A stretch of DNA of 7,080 nucleotides from an uncultured Prevotellaceae bacterium. Its GTDB lineage: Bacteria; Bacteroidota; Bacteroidia; Bacteroidales; Muribaculaceae. Of the stretch, positions 1 to 5,930 are shown piece by piece; position 1 is the first letter of the stretch; each line of letters begins with the position of its first letter. The notes beneath the pieces were generated by a model. It worked only from the letters and a program-made list of their open reading frames with translations, did no database searches and was not told where the DNA came from. The stretch spans positions 1 to 7,080 of the forward strand of contig CALGGO010000083.1 in assembly GCA_937916085.1 (NCBI GenBank), given 5' to 3'. Made by a program: the position numbers and the translations under genes.

Positions 1-50
1 CTCATCGTGAATGCAGCGAAGAAAGCTGCGAGAAGTAAAAATTTCTTCAT
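1..50 (-). CDS. Start of a secreted protein gene (N-terminal signal peptide only)
   Basis: Only the first 16 codons and two further bases lie in the window; the rest is beyond the left edge. The visible protein is M-K-K-F-L-L-L-A-A-F-F-A-A-F-T-M, two lysines followed by an uninterrupted hydrophobic stretch, which is the form of a Sec signal peptide. No lipobox cysteine is reached, so a lipoprotein cannot be told from a soluble exported protein. The start has no clear Shine-Dalgarno sequence (upstream bases CAACTATT), which is common in Bacteroidota. A very good promoter at 145-175 would give a leader of about 90 nt. The function cannot be stated. Confidence 0.75.
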   Translation of the reverse strand, partial: MKKFLLLAAFFAAFTM

Positions 51-144
51 AATAGTTGAAATTTGGGGTTAATAATATAGTTAATAAGAAATTATCGCTT
101 TTAGAGTTAATTGAAAGCTGCTCTTCATCAATCCAAGCAACTAA

Positions 145-175
145 CAAAAGTACACATTATTTTAATAATGACAAA
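145..175 (-). promoter_or_regulatory. Bacteroidota promoter for the left-edge secreted gene
   Basis: On the minus strand, TTTG (172-175) is followed after exactly 19 bases by TACTTTTG (145-152). This matches the Bacteroidota vegetative promoter (-33 TTTG, -7 TAnnTTTG) perfectly at both elements. Transcription would start near 138-141 and run left into the gene starting at 50. It lies inside the open frame at 128-352, a further reason to reject that frame. Confidence 0.75.
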
Positions 176-259
176 CAATTTTAAAGAAAAAAAAACAAAA
201 ACCACCAAAAATAATAGAAAAAAGTGTGTGTCAAAAATCGATAATCGTAGCAGTTGAAA

Positions 260-316
260 CTGTTGCAAAACTAAAAATGCGAAGCATTTTAGCTGTGGCT
301 GTTGCAAAACTAAAAA
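260..316. repeat. 18-bp direct repeat flanking a GCGAAGC mini-hairpin
   Basis: The 18-mer CTGTTGCAAAACTAAAAA occurs at 260-277 and again, identical, at 299-316. Between and partly overlapping them, AAAATGC-GAA-GCATTTT (274-290) is a perfect 7-bp inverted repeat with a 3-base loop. Its core GCGAAGC is known from DNA biophysics as an unusually stable single-stranded DNA hairpin. Just to the left, CAGTTGAAACTG (251-262) is another small dyad. No function is assigned. Confidence 0.65.
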
Positions 317-321
317 AACAA

Positions 322-400
322 CTGATTTTTCTGAAATATCTGAAATTAACAAAAATACAGTTTCTTGAAAATCAGTTTAATAAATAATCAGAAAAATCAG
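322..400. repeat. 13-bp inverted repeat with a 53-base loop
   Basis: CTGATTTTTCTGA (322-334) is perfectly complementary to TCAGAAAAATCAG (388-400), 53 bases apart. Read leftward, the second arm is followed by TTGTTTTTTTAGTTTTG, so the structure might help end transcription coming from the leftward gene at 477-1202. The long loop and AT-rich stem make it a poor intrinsic terminator, so it is called only as a repeat. Within the loop, CTGAAAT recurs at 331-337 and 340-346. Confidence 0.45.
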
Positions 401-476
401 ATTTATCCGTAGTTTTTTATTTTGTGGGAGTTCTCATTTAATTCCACATTTTGCCACACCCTAATACCAAATATTT

Positions 477-1202
477 CTAAGGTTGCACTATATCGGGTGC
501 ATAAGGGTCTTGGCTGATGCGGTCCACATAATCCCAGAAGAACTCGTTAATCAGGTAAAACTCATTCTGCCCCTGCATCATCTCAAAGCGCCGCTTCATG
601 TCGGGGTATCGCTCTAGGAGTAACAGCAGATAATTTTTATCCACCAGAAAAACCATCTTGTTCTCAAGGTCGATGACAAAGTGGGCGACATCGATAATTC
701 CCGACGGATACTCCAGCACACTGCTGCGTCCCACTCCCACATAATACTGCAAGCCCTCGAAGTTGTCGATTTCAACCCCTAAGTAGTCTATCTCAGTAGG
801 AAGATACTGGAAAAAAGCTATCTTCTCGCTGAAGTATAGCGGCAGAAAATCGTGGAAATACTTGTTGTAAGAACCGGCAAGGCTATCTTTCAGATATTTG
901 CTGTTGACCAACCACACCGAGTCGCCAATGGCTACAGCCACACTCTGCTTTTCAATCATCTTGGAGAGAGATTTGCGGTCTTTCTCGGTGGGTTTGAACT
1001 TATACTGGAAAGGCGAGTAGATTTCCACATTAGGGTTTATCGCCACCGTGTCATGCCCTGTATAGAAGACTGACTTCCACGAGTTATACACCATGAGCGT
1101 GTCAGTGCCCTCGTCGTGCTTGCGGTCGGTAAAATACTGCGCTTGAGCCATGTCGCCAAGCAGCACCGCAAGCAATATTGTCATCAAGAGTTTGGTTTTC
1201 AT
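477..1202 (-). CDS. Unrecognised exported protein, 241 aa
   Basis: The product opens with a typical signal peptide (residues 1-21, MKTKLLMTILLAVLLGDMAQA), with likely cleavage at AQA-Q after residue 21. There is no lipobox, so a periplasmic or outer-membrane-associated soluble protein is expected. The mature part is about 220 residues, rich in aromatic and charged residues (for example N-S-W-K-S-V-F-Y-T-G and Y-F-S-E-K-I-A-F-F-Q-Y), without internal repeats, cysteine pairs or an obvious catalytic motif. It may belong to one of the many Bacteroidales-specific secreted families of unknown function; I do not recognise which. The ATG is supported by the signal peptide and by AAGGA eight bases upstream. 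The gene lies downstream of tRNA-Arg on the same strand, but a tRNA terminator and two tandem arrays intervene. No -7 promoter element is visible in 1203-1380, so how it is transcribed is unclear. Confidence 0.85.
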   Translation of the reverse strand: MKTKLLMTILLAVLLGDMAQAQYFTDRKHDEGTDTLMVYNSWKSVFYTGHDTVAINPNVEIYSPFQYKFKPTEKDRKSLSKMIEKQSVAVAIGDSVWLVNSKYLKDSLAGSYNKYFHDFLPLYFSEKIAFFQYLPTEIDYLGVEIDNFEGLQYYVGVGRSSVLEYPSGIIDVAHFVIDLENKMVFLVDKNYLLLLLERYPDMKRRFEMMQGQNEFYLINEFFWDYVDRISQDPYAPDIVQP

Positions 1203-1210
1203 AGCAAAAA

Positions 1211-1215
1211 TCCTT
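1211..1215 (-). promoter_or_regulatory. Ribosome binding site of the 241-aa gene
   Basis: AAGGA on the minus strand lies eight bases before the ATG at 1202-1200. It is the best Shine-Dalgarno match in the window, where most starts have weak or no match, and it supports the chosen start. Confidence 0.55.
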
Positions 1216-1227
1216 GTTAATTATTTT

Positions 1228-1272
1228 TTCTAGACATTCTAGATGTTCTAGCTATTCTGGAAGTTCTAGAAG
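1228..1272. repeat. 9-bp tandem array of TTCTAGA-type units (5 copies)
   Basis: Five units begin at 1228, 1237, 1246, 1255 and 1264, exactly nine bases apart: TTCTAGACA, TTCTAGATG, TTCTAGCTA, TTCTGGAAG and TTCTAGAAG. The first five or six bases are conserved and the last two or three vary. TCTAGA is itself palindromic, so both strands show it. The array lies 26 bases upstream of the start of the 241-aa gene, within its expected leader or promoter. Confidence 0.85.
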
Positions 1273-1283
1273 CTATAGATTGT

Positions 1284-1339
1284 GCATTATGAATTATGAA
1301 TTATGAATTATGAATTGTGAATTGTGAATTATGCATTAA
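1284..1339. repeat. 7-bp tandem array of GAATTAT-type units (8 copies)
   Basis: Eight heptamers run without a break: GCATTAT (1284), GAATTAT three times (1291, 1298, 1305), GAATTGT twice (1312, 1319), GAATTAT (1326) and GCATTAA (1333). The two outer units share the GCATTA variant. The right end overlaps by two bases the A-run (T-run of the minus strand) of the tRNA terminator. Such short identical units are prone to gain or loss by slippage. Confidence 0.9.
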
Positions 1340-1372
1340 AAAAAAAGCCAACTGCCTATGTGGCACTTGGCT
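1338..1372 (-). terminator. Intrinsic terminator of tRNA-Arg
   Basis: On the minus strand, AGCCAA (1372-1367) pairs with TTGGCT (1351-1346). After one mismatch TGCC (1365-1362) pairs with GGCA (1356-1353) around a short loop. The stem is followed at once by nine Ts (1346-1338). This G/C-bearing stem plus T-run, just downstream of the tRNA 3' end, is a classic rho-independent terminator. Confidence 0.88.
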
Positions 1373-1381
1373 CTCCTGTTG

Positions 1382-1455
1382 TGACTCCTGCAGGATTCAA
1401 ACCTGCAACCTTCTGATCCGTAGTCAGATGCTCTATTCAATTGAGCTAAGGAGCC
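1382..1455 (-). tRNA. tRNA-Arg (anticodon ACG)
   Basis: The minus strand folds into a full 74-nt cloverleaf. The acceptor is GGCTCCT/AGGAGTC (7 bp with one G2-U71 wobble), then T8 A9 and the D-stem GCTC/GAGC. The anticodon stem TCTGA/TCAGA encloses the loop CTACGGA, so the anticodon is ACG (read as ICG, decoding CGU/CGC/CGA). The variable loop is AGGTT and the T-stem GCAGG/CCTGC. The discriminator is A and CCA is not encoded, so it must be added after transcription. A20 in the D-loop fits the arginine identity known from E. coli. The oddity is in the elbow: the D-loop AATTGAATA has A at 19 instead of G, and the T-loop TTTGAAT has T at 56 instead of C, so the usual G19-C56 tertiary pair becomes A19-U56. 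The gene has its own promoter and terminator. Confidence 0.96.
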
Positions 1456-1477
1456 ATCATTTTTTGTTTTGCGGTTG

Positions 1478-1508
1478 CAAAGTTAAGCACTTTTTTTGAC
1501 ATGGCAAT
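1478..1508 (-). promoter_or_regulatory. Promoter of tRNA-Arg
   Basis: On the minus strand ATTG (1505-1508) is followed after 19 bases by TAACTTTG (1478-1485), matching TAnnTTTG fully and the -33 TTTG at three of four bases. The tRNA 5' end lies 22 bases beyond, leaving a short leader. The same two elements with the same spacing occur at 5733-5763. Confidence 0.75.
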
Positions 1509-1585
1509 ATTTTTTCGCCACTTTTTTCAAAAAAAATTTCCCTTTACCTCCACATTTACACCGCATCACATTATGCAGCAACAAG

Positions 1586-1789
1586 TTAGAGCAGCCACGT
1601 TGCTATAGCCCAAGCGACAAAAATAGCGAGGGCGATAACAGTAGGCACTGCGAGTGTCTTGTAATCAACAATGTAATAAGTGGGTTTGGGAGCGTCAATC
1701 TTCTCGGGCTTCTCCTCGGCTACCGCCAGTTTGTGCTCGTCGATAGGCTCAACCACCTCTTCCACCTCGTTGTATAAATTAGCTTTCAT
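1586..1789 (-). CDS. Small C-terminally anchored membrane protein, 67 aa
   Basis: The protein has two parts. Residues 1-44 are hydrophilic and mainly acidic (E8, E10, E11, E14, D17, E18, E25, E26, E29, with P-E-K and P-K-P segments). Residues 46-67 (LAVPTVIALAIFVAWAIATWLL) form one hydrophobic helix that ends at the last residue. With no signal peptide this predicts a tail-anchored inner-membrane protein with a cytoplasmic acidic tail. A -7 promoter element 33 bases upstream and the sensible composition support it as a real gene. It is divergent from cstA across 135 bp. Known small partners of E. coli CstA-type genes (YbdD/YjiX) are soluble and look different, so this is not one of them. GGAG lies directly against the ATG, too close to be a good ribosome site. 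Function unknown. Confidence 0.72.
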   Translation of the reverse strand: MKANLYNEVEEVVEPIDEHKLAVAEEKPEKIDAPKPTYYIVDYKTLAVPTVIALAIFVAWAIATWLL

Positions 1790-1821
1790 CTCCGAATTTT
1801 TCTTTGTTAGTTAATGATGTG

Positions 1822-1829
1822 CAAAATTA
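1822..1829 (-). promoter_or_regulatory. -7 element of the 67-aa membrane protein gene
   Basis: TAATTTTG on the minus strand fits TAnnTTTG. The nearest -33 candidate is TGTG (1848-1851, spacer 18), only a partial match. The element lies 33 bases before the ATG, a normal distance. Confidence 0.5.
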
Positions 1830-1883
1830 CATAGTTTTTTTTATTATCACACTTTTTTTACTAAAAAAATGATTTCTTTTTAC

Positions 1884-1891
1884 TACTTTTG
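1884..1891 (+). promoter_or_regulatory. -7 element of cstA; settles the cstA start
   Basis: TACTTTTG on the plus strand fits TAnnTTTG; no good -33 TTTG is found 19-21 bases before it. Transcription would begin near 1896-1899. This excludes an in-frame TTG start at 1889, which lies inside the promoter, and points to the ATG at 1925 with a leader of about 28 nt. Confidence 0.55.
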
Positions 1892-1924
1892 CACCGCAAA
1901 TGGGTCACTAAAAATAATTATCTT

Positions 1925-3358
1925 ATGATTTCATTTCTAATAAGCATCGCTGCCCTGATATTGGGCTACTTGATATATGGTCGCGTGATAGAGCGCATTT
2001 TTGGTCCCGACGACCGCAAGACCCCTGCCTTAGCCCACCCCGACGGAGTGGATTACATAGCCATGCCCACATGGAAGGTGTTCATGATTCAGTTCCTTAA
2101 CATCGCCGGCACGGGTCCCATCTTCGGCGCCATCATGGGTGCGTGGTTTGGTCCGGCGAGCTACCTGTGGATAGTGCTGGGCTGCATCTTTGCCGGCTCG
2201 GTGCACGACTACCTGAGCGGCATGATGTCGATACGCAACGACGGTGCTAGCCTTCCAGAGCTGATAGGCAAATATCTGGGCAAAACCATGCGCATCATCA
2301 TGCTGATATTTTCTATGGTCCTGCTGTTGATGGTGGGAGCCGTGTTTGTCTATAGTCCTGCCTCGATACTCGCTGGCATTGGCGGCAACGTGATACTGTG
2401 GTTTGTGGTGATTTTCATTTACTACATCATCGCCACCTTGCTGCCCATCGATAAGATTATCGGCAAAATTTATCCCATCTTTGCTGCTGCTCTGATTTTC
2501 ATGGCTATAGGACTCTTTGTGTGCCTCATCATCAAGATGCCTGTCATCCCCGAGGTTTGGGACATCAACAATATGGACTCATGGATGACAGCACAAAGCC
2601 ACAACGGCACCGACCTGCTGGGAATGAAGAAATATCTCACTGCCAACACCCTGTTCCCCGCCATGTTCATCACCATCGCATGCGGCGCTATCAGCGGTTT
2701 CCATGCCACACAAAGTCCACTCATGGCACGCTGCCTCAAGAGCGAGAAACTGGGGCGACCCGTGTTCTATGGCTCAATGATTACCGAAGGCTTTGTGGCG
2801 CTGGTGTGGGCTGCCGTGTCATCATGGTTCTTCTATAGTGGTGGCTGGCGCGAAGTGCTGCCACAAGACGCTGTCAATGAGTTCCTCGCTCAAGTTGGCA
2901 ACACCGACGGCAAGTCTCTTATCCAATATTTCAACGCTCCAGCAGTTGTGAAGCTCGTGTGCAGCAGTTGGCTCGGCGTAGTGGGTGGCATCCTCGCCAT
3001 GCTCGGCGTGGTGGCAGCTCCCATCACCAGTGGCGACACCGCCTTGCGCAGCGCGCGACTGATTATCGCCGACTTCCTTAAATTTGACCAAAAGCCCATC
3101 GCCAAGCGCTTGATGATTGCCGTGCCTATGTTTGCCGCTGTGCTGTTGCTGCTCATCTGGCAGCTCGCCAACCCTAACGGCTTCAACGTGCTGTGGCAAT
3201 ACTTCGGGTGGTCAAACCAAACGCTCTCAGTCTTCACACTGTGGGCAATCACCATCTTCCTGCACAAGTACAAGAAATGCTACTGGGTAACCCTCATCCC
3301 CGCCATCTTCATGACAACGGTGAGCCTCACGTTTATTATCCAGCAGATTATAGGATAA
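1925..3358 (+). CDS. cstA: CstA-family carbon starvation transporter (short form), 477 aa
   Basis: This is a polytopic inner-membrane protein of the CstA family, whose studied members (E. coli CstA and BtsT) take up peptides and/or pyruvate when carbon is short. Family signatures are clear: N59-I-A-G-T-G-P-I-F-G near the start, then a stretch ending G91-S-V-H-D-Y, then F248-I-T-I-A-C-G-A-I-S-G-F-H-A-T-Q, T368-S-G-D-T-A-L-R-S-A-R, and a C-terminal N-V-L-W-Q-Y-F-G-W-S-N-Q segment. Hydrophobic segments fill most of the length (roughly a dozen helices). At 477 residues it is the short form; the E. coli proteins are about 700. An upstream in-frame TTG at 1889 would add 12 residues, but it overlaps the -7 promoter box, and the ATG gives a normal hydrophobic N-terminus (M-I-S-F-L-I-S-I). 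It is divergent from the 67-aa membrane protein and convergent with the UvrA paralogue. Whether peptides or pyruvate is the substrate cannot be decided from sequence. Confidence 0.93.
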   Translation: MISFLISIAALILGYLIYGRVIERIFGPDDRKTPALAHPDGVDYIAMPTWKVFMIQFLNIAGTGPIFGAIMGAWFGPASYLWIVLGCIFAGSVHDYLSGMMSIRNDGASLPELIGKYLGKTMRIIMLIFSMVLLLMVGAVFVYSPASILAGIGGNVILWFVVIFIYYIIATLLPIDKIIGKIYPIFAAALIFMAIGLFVCLIIKMPVIPEVWDINNMDSWMTAQSHNGTDLLGMKKYLTANTLFPAMFITIACGAISGFHATQSPLMARCLKSEKLGRPVFYGSMITEGFVALVWAAVSSWFFYSGGWREVLPQDAVNEFLAQVGNTDGKSLIQYFNAPAVVKLVCSSWLGVVGGILAMLGVVAAPITSGDTALRSARLIIADFLKFDQKPIAKRLMIAVPMFAAVLLLLIWQLANPNGFNVLWQYFGWSNQTLSVFTLWAITIFLHKYKKCYWVTLIPAIFMTTVSLTFIIQQIIG

Positions 3359-3422
3359 ATCCATTACCTCTTCGGAATAAAAACGCCACTGCAGCGACTT
3401 GCAATGTCAATTGTCTATGTAA

Positions 3423-3441
3423 TGCGAGCGTAAGCCTCGCA
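3423..3441. other. Hairpin between convergent genes
   Basis: TGCGAG (3423-3428) and CTCGCA (3436-3441) form a perfect 6-bp stem with a 7-base loop, eight bases beyond the stop of the leftward UvrA paralogue. No T-run follows on either strand, so it is not a standard intrinsic terminator, though it could protect or help end the converging transcripts. No other terminator was found in the 90 bp between cstA and this gene. Confidence 0.45.
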
Positions 3442-3448
3442 AAGTTCC

Positions 3449-5710
3449 TCACAGATATTTCGCTGTTATTGACTCTTGGCACTGGAGCATACCTTGTGGC
3501 GCGCCTGAATAGATGATGATGCCGCCTTCTTCGCCAGCTCCGGGGCCAAGTTCTATCACATGGTCGGCGGCTTTGATGACGTCGGTGTTGTGCTCCACCA
3601 CATAGACGGTGTTGCCCTCGTCAACCATCTTGTTGAAGAGGTCGATAAGGTGATGCACATCCTTGAGGTGCAAGCCGTCGGTGGGTTCGTCGATGATGAA
3701 GATGCCGCGCTTGCCGCCAGCAGCTTCGGGCGAAGTGTAGGCTTGCAGATAAGAGGCGATTTTCATGCGCTGCAACTCACCGCCCGAGAGAGTGCTGAGA
3801 GCCTGGTTGAGATGCAGATAGTCAAGCCCCACAATCATCAACGGTCGCAGTTTTTCCTCAATTGACGTTCCCGCGAAGAACTCGCTGGCACGGCGCACCG
3901 AAAGGTCCATTACCTCGGCAATGTTCTTGCCGTCGAGGGTAAACTCCAACGCCTCTTTAGAGTAACGCAGTCCGCCACATGCCTCGCAGGTGGTCTCGAT
4001 GTTATCCATAAACGCCATCTCCGAAATCACCACACCCTTGCCACCGCACACCGGGCAGCCGCCCTTGCCGTTAAACGTGAAATACTGCTCCTTCATCTTG
4101 TGAGCGCGGGCGAAGCGCTTACGGATGTCGGGAGCGACGTCCATATAGGTCGCCGGTGTGGAACGCAGACTCACCCCGATGTTCTTTTGGCTGATATAGA
4201 CAATACCGTCAAGGTTCTTGCGGAAGCATTCCATGAGCGAACTCTTCCCCGAACCCGCTACGCCCGCCACCACAGCAAAGATGCCTATGGGCAGGTCGAC
4301 GCTTACGTTCTTAAGGTTGTGAAGGGAGGCATTTCGCAGGGCAAAGGTGCTGCTCGGCTTGCGGGGCATGGTGTTGAACTCGCCGCGCTGACTCAGCATC
4401 TGTCCTGTACTGGTGCCGCTATGGAGCAACTGGTCGTAGCTGCCCTCGAAGATTATCTGTCCTCCCCTACTCCCTGGTCCAGGACCAAGATCCACGATGT
4501 GGTCGGCAATGGCAATCATCTCTTTGTGATGCTCCACTAGCAACACGGTGTTGCCGGCATCGCGCAGCCGCCGCACCGAGTGTTTCATCTTCTCGATGTC
4601 GTGGTCATGAAGACCTGTACTGGGTTCGTCAAGGATATAGAGCACGTCGGCGAGCGACGAGTTGATGTACTTTGCTATCTTGCAACGCTGCGCCTCGCCA
4701 CCAGAGAGGGTGCCAACGGCGCGGTCAAGGCTCAAATAACCAAGTCCTATCTCCTCAAGAGCCGTCAAGCGTGCGCTGACAGCTTTCTTCAGGTCAACCG
4801 CCAGAGGCGAGGTGAGAGCCTTTATCCATTGGTTGAGCTTGGTTATCGACATGGCGCACGCCTCGGCGATGTTGATGCCCTCGATTTTGCATGACAGCAC
4901 TCTGGGACTCAAGCGGGTGCCGCCACAGTCGGGACACACGCCCATATTGAGCATGGGGTTGAGCACGGCAGCATGGAGCAAGCCTTCCTCGCTGTTGATG
5001 ATGCTGCGGTACATTCGTGGGATGATGCCTTCATATTTCGCGCTCTTGGGCCAGTTGGAAGGCGGGTTCTTGAGGCGAATTTGCGGACTGTTAAGGAACA
5101 AGTCCAGCTCCTCGGGGCTGTAGTCCTTGATTTTCTTGTCGAGGTCGAAAAGTCCGCTATATGCATATCTTATCCACCGCCAGCCGCCCTTGCCGAAGGC
5201 GATATAATGAATGGTGTCCTCGTCGTTGAGGCTTTTGTCGAAGTCAACGAGTTTGTGGATGTCGAGCTCACGAATCTCGCCTAGACCCGAGCAGCGCGGA
5301 CAACTGCCTTCGGGGTGGTTGAAACTGAATGACTCGGCATATCCCACCCAAGGCTGCCCCACGCGCGAGAACAGCAGTCGCAGCAGGGCGGCGATGTCGG
5401 TATAGGTCGCTACCGTGGAGCGCGAGTTTTGCGCCGGCTTCTTTTGGTCGATGACGATGGCGATGGGCAGGTTCTCGATGGCATCGACATGAGGGCGGCC
5501 ATACTTGGGAAGATACTGCTGCACAAACGACGGGAAAGTGTCGTTAAGCTCCCGTCGCGACTTGGCGGCGATGGTGTCGAGCACCAGCGAACTCTTCCCC
5601 GAGCCCGACACGCCGGTAAACACTGTGATTTTATGCTTAGGAATCTCAAGCGACACGTCCTTGAGGTTGTTCTCACGCGCGCCACGTATTATAATCTTGT
5701 CGATTGCCAT
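3449..5710 (-). CDS. UvrA-family ABC ATPase lacking the UvrB-binding domain, 753 aa
   Basis: A tandem ABC ATPase of the UvrA family, DNA-damage or drug-DNA binding proteins that act in the cytoplasm. First module: Walker A G33-VSGSGKS-40, zinc cysteines C137/C140 and C259/C262, signature LSGGEAQR (335-342), Walker B YILDEPSTGLH (358-368) and H-loop V-E-H-H (392-395). Second module: Walker A GVAGSGKS (483-490), zinc finger C552-x2-C-x19-C-x2-C578, signature LSGGELQR (641-648), Walker B FIIDEPTDGLH (671-681) and V-E-H-N (705-708). All ATP-binding elements look intact. Canonical UvrA is about 940 residues. Here only about 90 residues separate the first Walker A from F-S-F-N-H-P (128-133), so the UvrB-binding domain is absent, while the stretch between the two cysteine pairs (about 118 residues) is kept. 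This matches the short UvrA paralogues, including the drug self-resistance protein DrrC of Streptomyces. It is therefore probably not the repair UvrA. Its own promoter lies at 5733-5763 and it converges on cstA. Confidence 0.93.
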   Translation of the reverse strand: MAIDKIIIRGARENNLKDVSLEIPKHKITVFTGVSGSGKSSLVLDTIAAKSRRELNDTFPSFVQQYLPKYGRPHVDAIENLPIAIVIDQKKPAQNSRSTVATYTDIAALLRLLFSRVGQPWVGYAESFSFNHPEGSCPRCSGLGEIRELDIHKLVDFDKSLNDEDTIHYIAFGKGGWRWIRYAYSGLFDLDKKIKDYSPEELDLFLNSPQIRLKNPPSNWPKSAKYEGIIPRMYRSIINSEEGLLHAAVLNPMLNMGVCPDCGGTRLSPRVLSCKIEGINIAEACAMSITKLNQWIKALTSPLAVDLKKAVSARLTALEEIGLGYLSLDRAVGTLSGGEAQRCKIAKYINSSLADVLYILDEPSTGLHDHDIEKMKHSVRRLRDAGNTVLLVEHHKEMIAIADHIVDLGPGPGSRGGQIIFEGSYDQLLHSGTSTGQMLSQRGEFNTMPRKPSSTFALRNASLHNLKNVSVDLPIGIFAVVAGVAGSGKSSLMECFRKNLDGIVYISQKNIGVSLRSTPATYMDVAPDIRKRFARAHKMKEQYFTFNGKGGCPVCGGKGVVISEMAFMDNIETTCEACGGLRYSKEALEFTLDGKNIAEVMDLSVRRASEFFAGTSIEEKLRPLMIVGLDYLHLNQALSTLSGGELQRMKIASYLQAYTSPEAAGGKRGIFIIDEPTDGLHLKDVHHLIDLFNKMVDEGNTVYVVEHNTDVIKAADHVIELGPGAGEEGGIIIYSGAPQGMLQCQESITAKYL

Positions 5711-5732
5711 AAATATACTATCTTTAGAACTG

Positions 5733-5763
5733 CAAAGTTACAACTATTTCACAAGCCCACAAT
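5733..5763 (-). promoter_or_regulatory. Promoter of the UvrA-family gene
   Basis: On the minus strand ATTG (5760-5763), 19 bases, then TAACTTTG (5733-5740) match the Bacteroidota -33 and -7 elements. The ATG at 5710 follows 22 bases later, so the leader is very short (about 16 nt), with no evident Shine-Dalgarno sequence. Elements and spacing are the same as for the tRNA-Arg promoter. Confidence 0.75.
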
Positions 5764-5889
5764 AGTCTGGTAACAACTCCGCGATTTTTGTCGAGCCATG
5801 TTTGATGCATGTCTTGCTATTAAACAACCTCTATCGAGGAATTTAGCGTCTTAGATGCAACCGCTTTAAGAAAAATTAGCACATTAACG

Positions 5890-5904
5890 CAATTTAACAA
5901 ATTG
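5890..5904. promoter_or_regulatory. Perfect dyad upstream of the lipoprotein promoter, possible regulator site
   Basis: CAATTT-AAC-AAATTG is a perfect 6-bp inverted repeat with a 3-base centre. It lies 26 bases before the -7 element at 5931, about 40-55 bases before the expected transcription start. That is where an activator might bind, and the promoter lacks a good -33 element. AT-rich dyads also occur by chance here, so this is only a candidate. Confidence 0.3.
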
Positions 5905-5930
5905 AGGGAGGCAAATTTAAAGAATGTTTA

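Larger units (their letters stand above)
51..476. other. AT-rich intergenic region with repeats and a promoter, no convincing gene
   Basis: This 426-base stretch between two leftward genes is very AT-rich. It holds the promoter of the left-edge gene (145-175), a direct repeat enclosing a GCGAAGC hairpin (260-316) and a long-loop inverted repeat (322-400). A leftward reading frame at 128-352 is open, but its Leu/Phe-rich product with a repeated V-L-Q-Q is explained by the DNA repeats, so it is not called. Nothing further was seen at 401-476 beyond a weak TGTGG/CCACA pairing. Confidence 0.6.

Noticed and set aside
128..352. Leftward 74-aa open frame
   Set aside because: The product is low-complexity Leu/Phe/Val with a duplicated V-L-Q-Q arising from the 18-bp DNA repeat. 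A strong promoter for the next gene lies inside it, and it has no ribosome site.
421..476. Possible terminator formed by TGTGG and CCACA downstream of the 241-aa gene
   Set aside because: The stem is only 5 bp with a 15- to 16-base loop, and no T-run follows it in the leftward direction.
1317..1499. Rightward 60-aa open frame
   Set aside because: It covers the tRNA-Arg gene and its terminator on the opposite strand, so it is non-coding.
1889..1924. TTG start adding 12 residues to CstA
   Set aside because: The TTG lies within the TACTTTTG -7 element, so it would be upstream of the expected transcript start. The ATG at 1925 gives the family-like N-terminus.
4100..4540. Rightward open frame of 146 aa opposite the UvrA paralogue (and similar frames within cstA)
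   Set aside because: Shadow of a well-supported gene on the other strand, with no recognisable protein features.
5764..5880. Short dyads such as CCTC-TATC-GAGG between the UvrA paralogue and lipoprotein genes
   Set aside because: The stems are only 4 bp and not positioned as terminators or operators; they are expected by chance.
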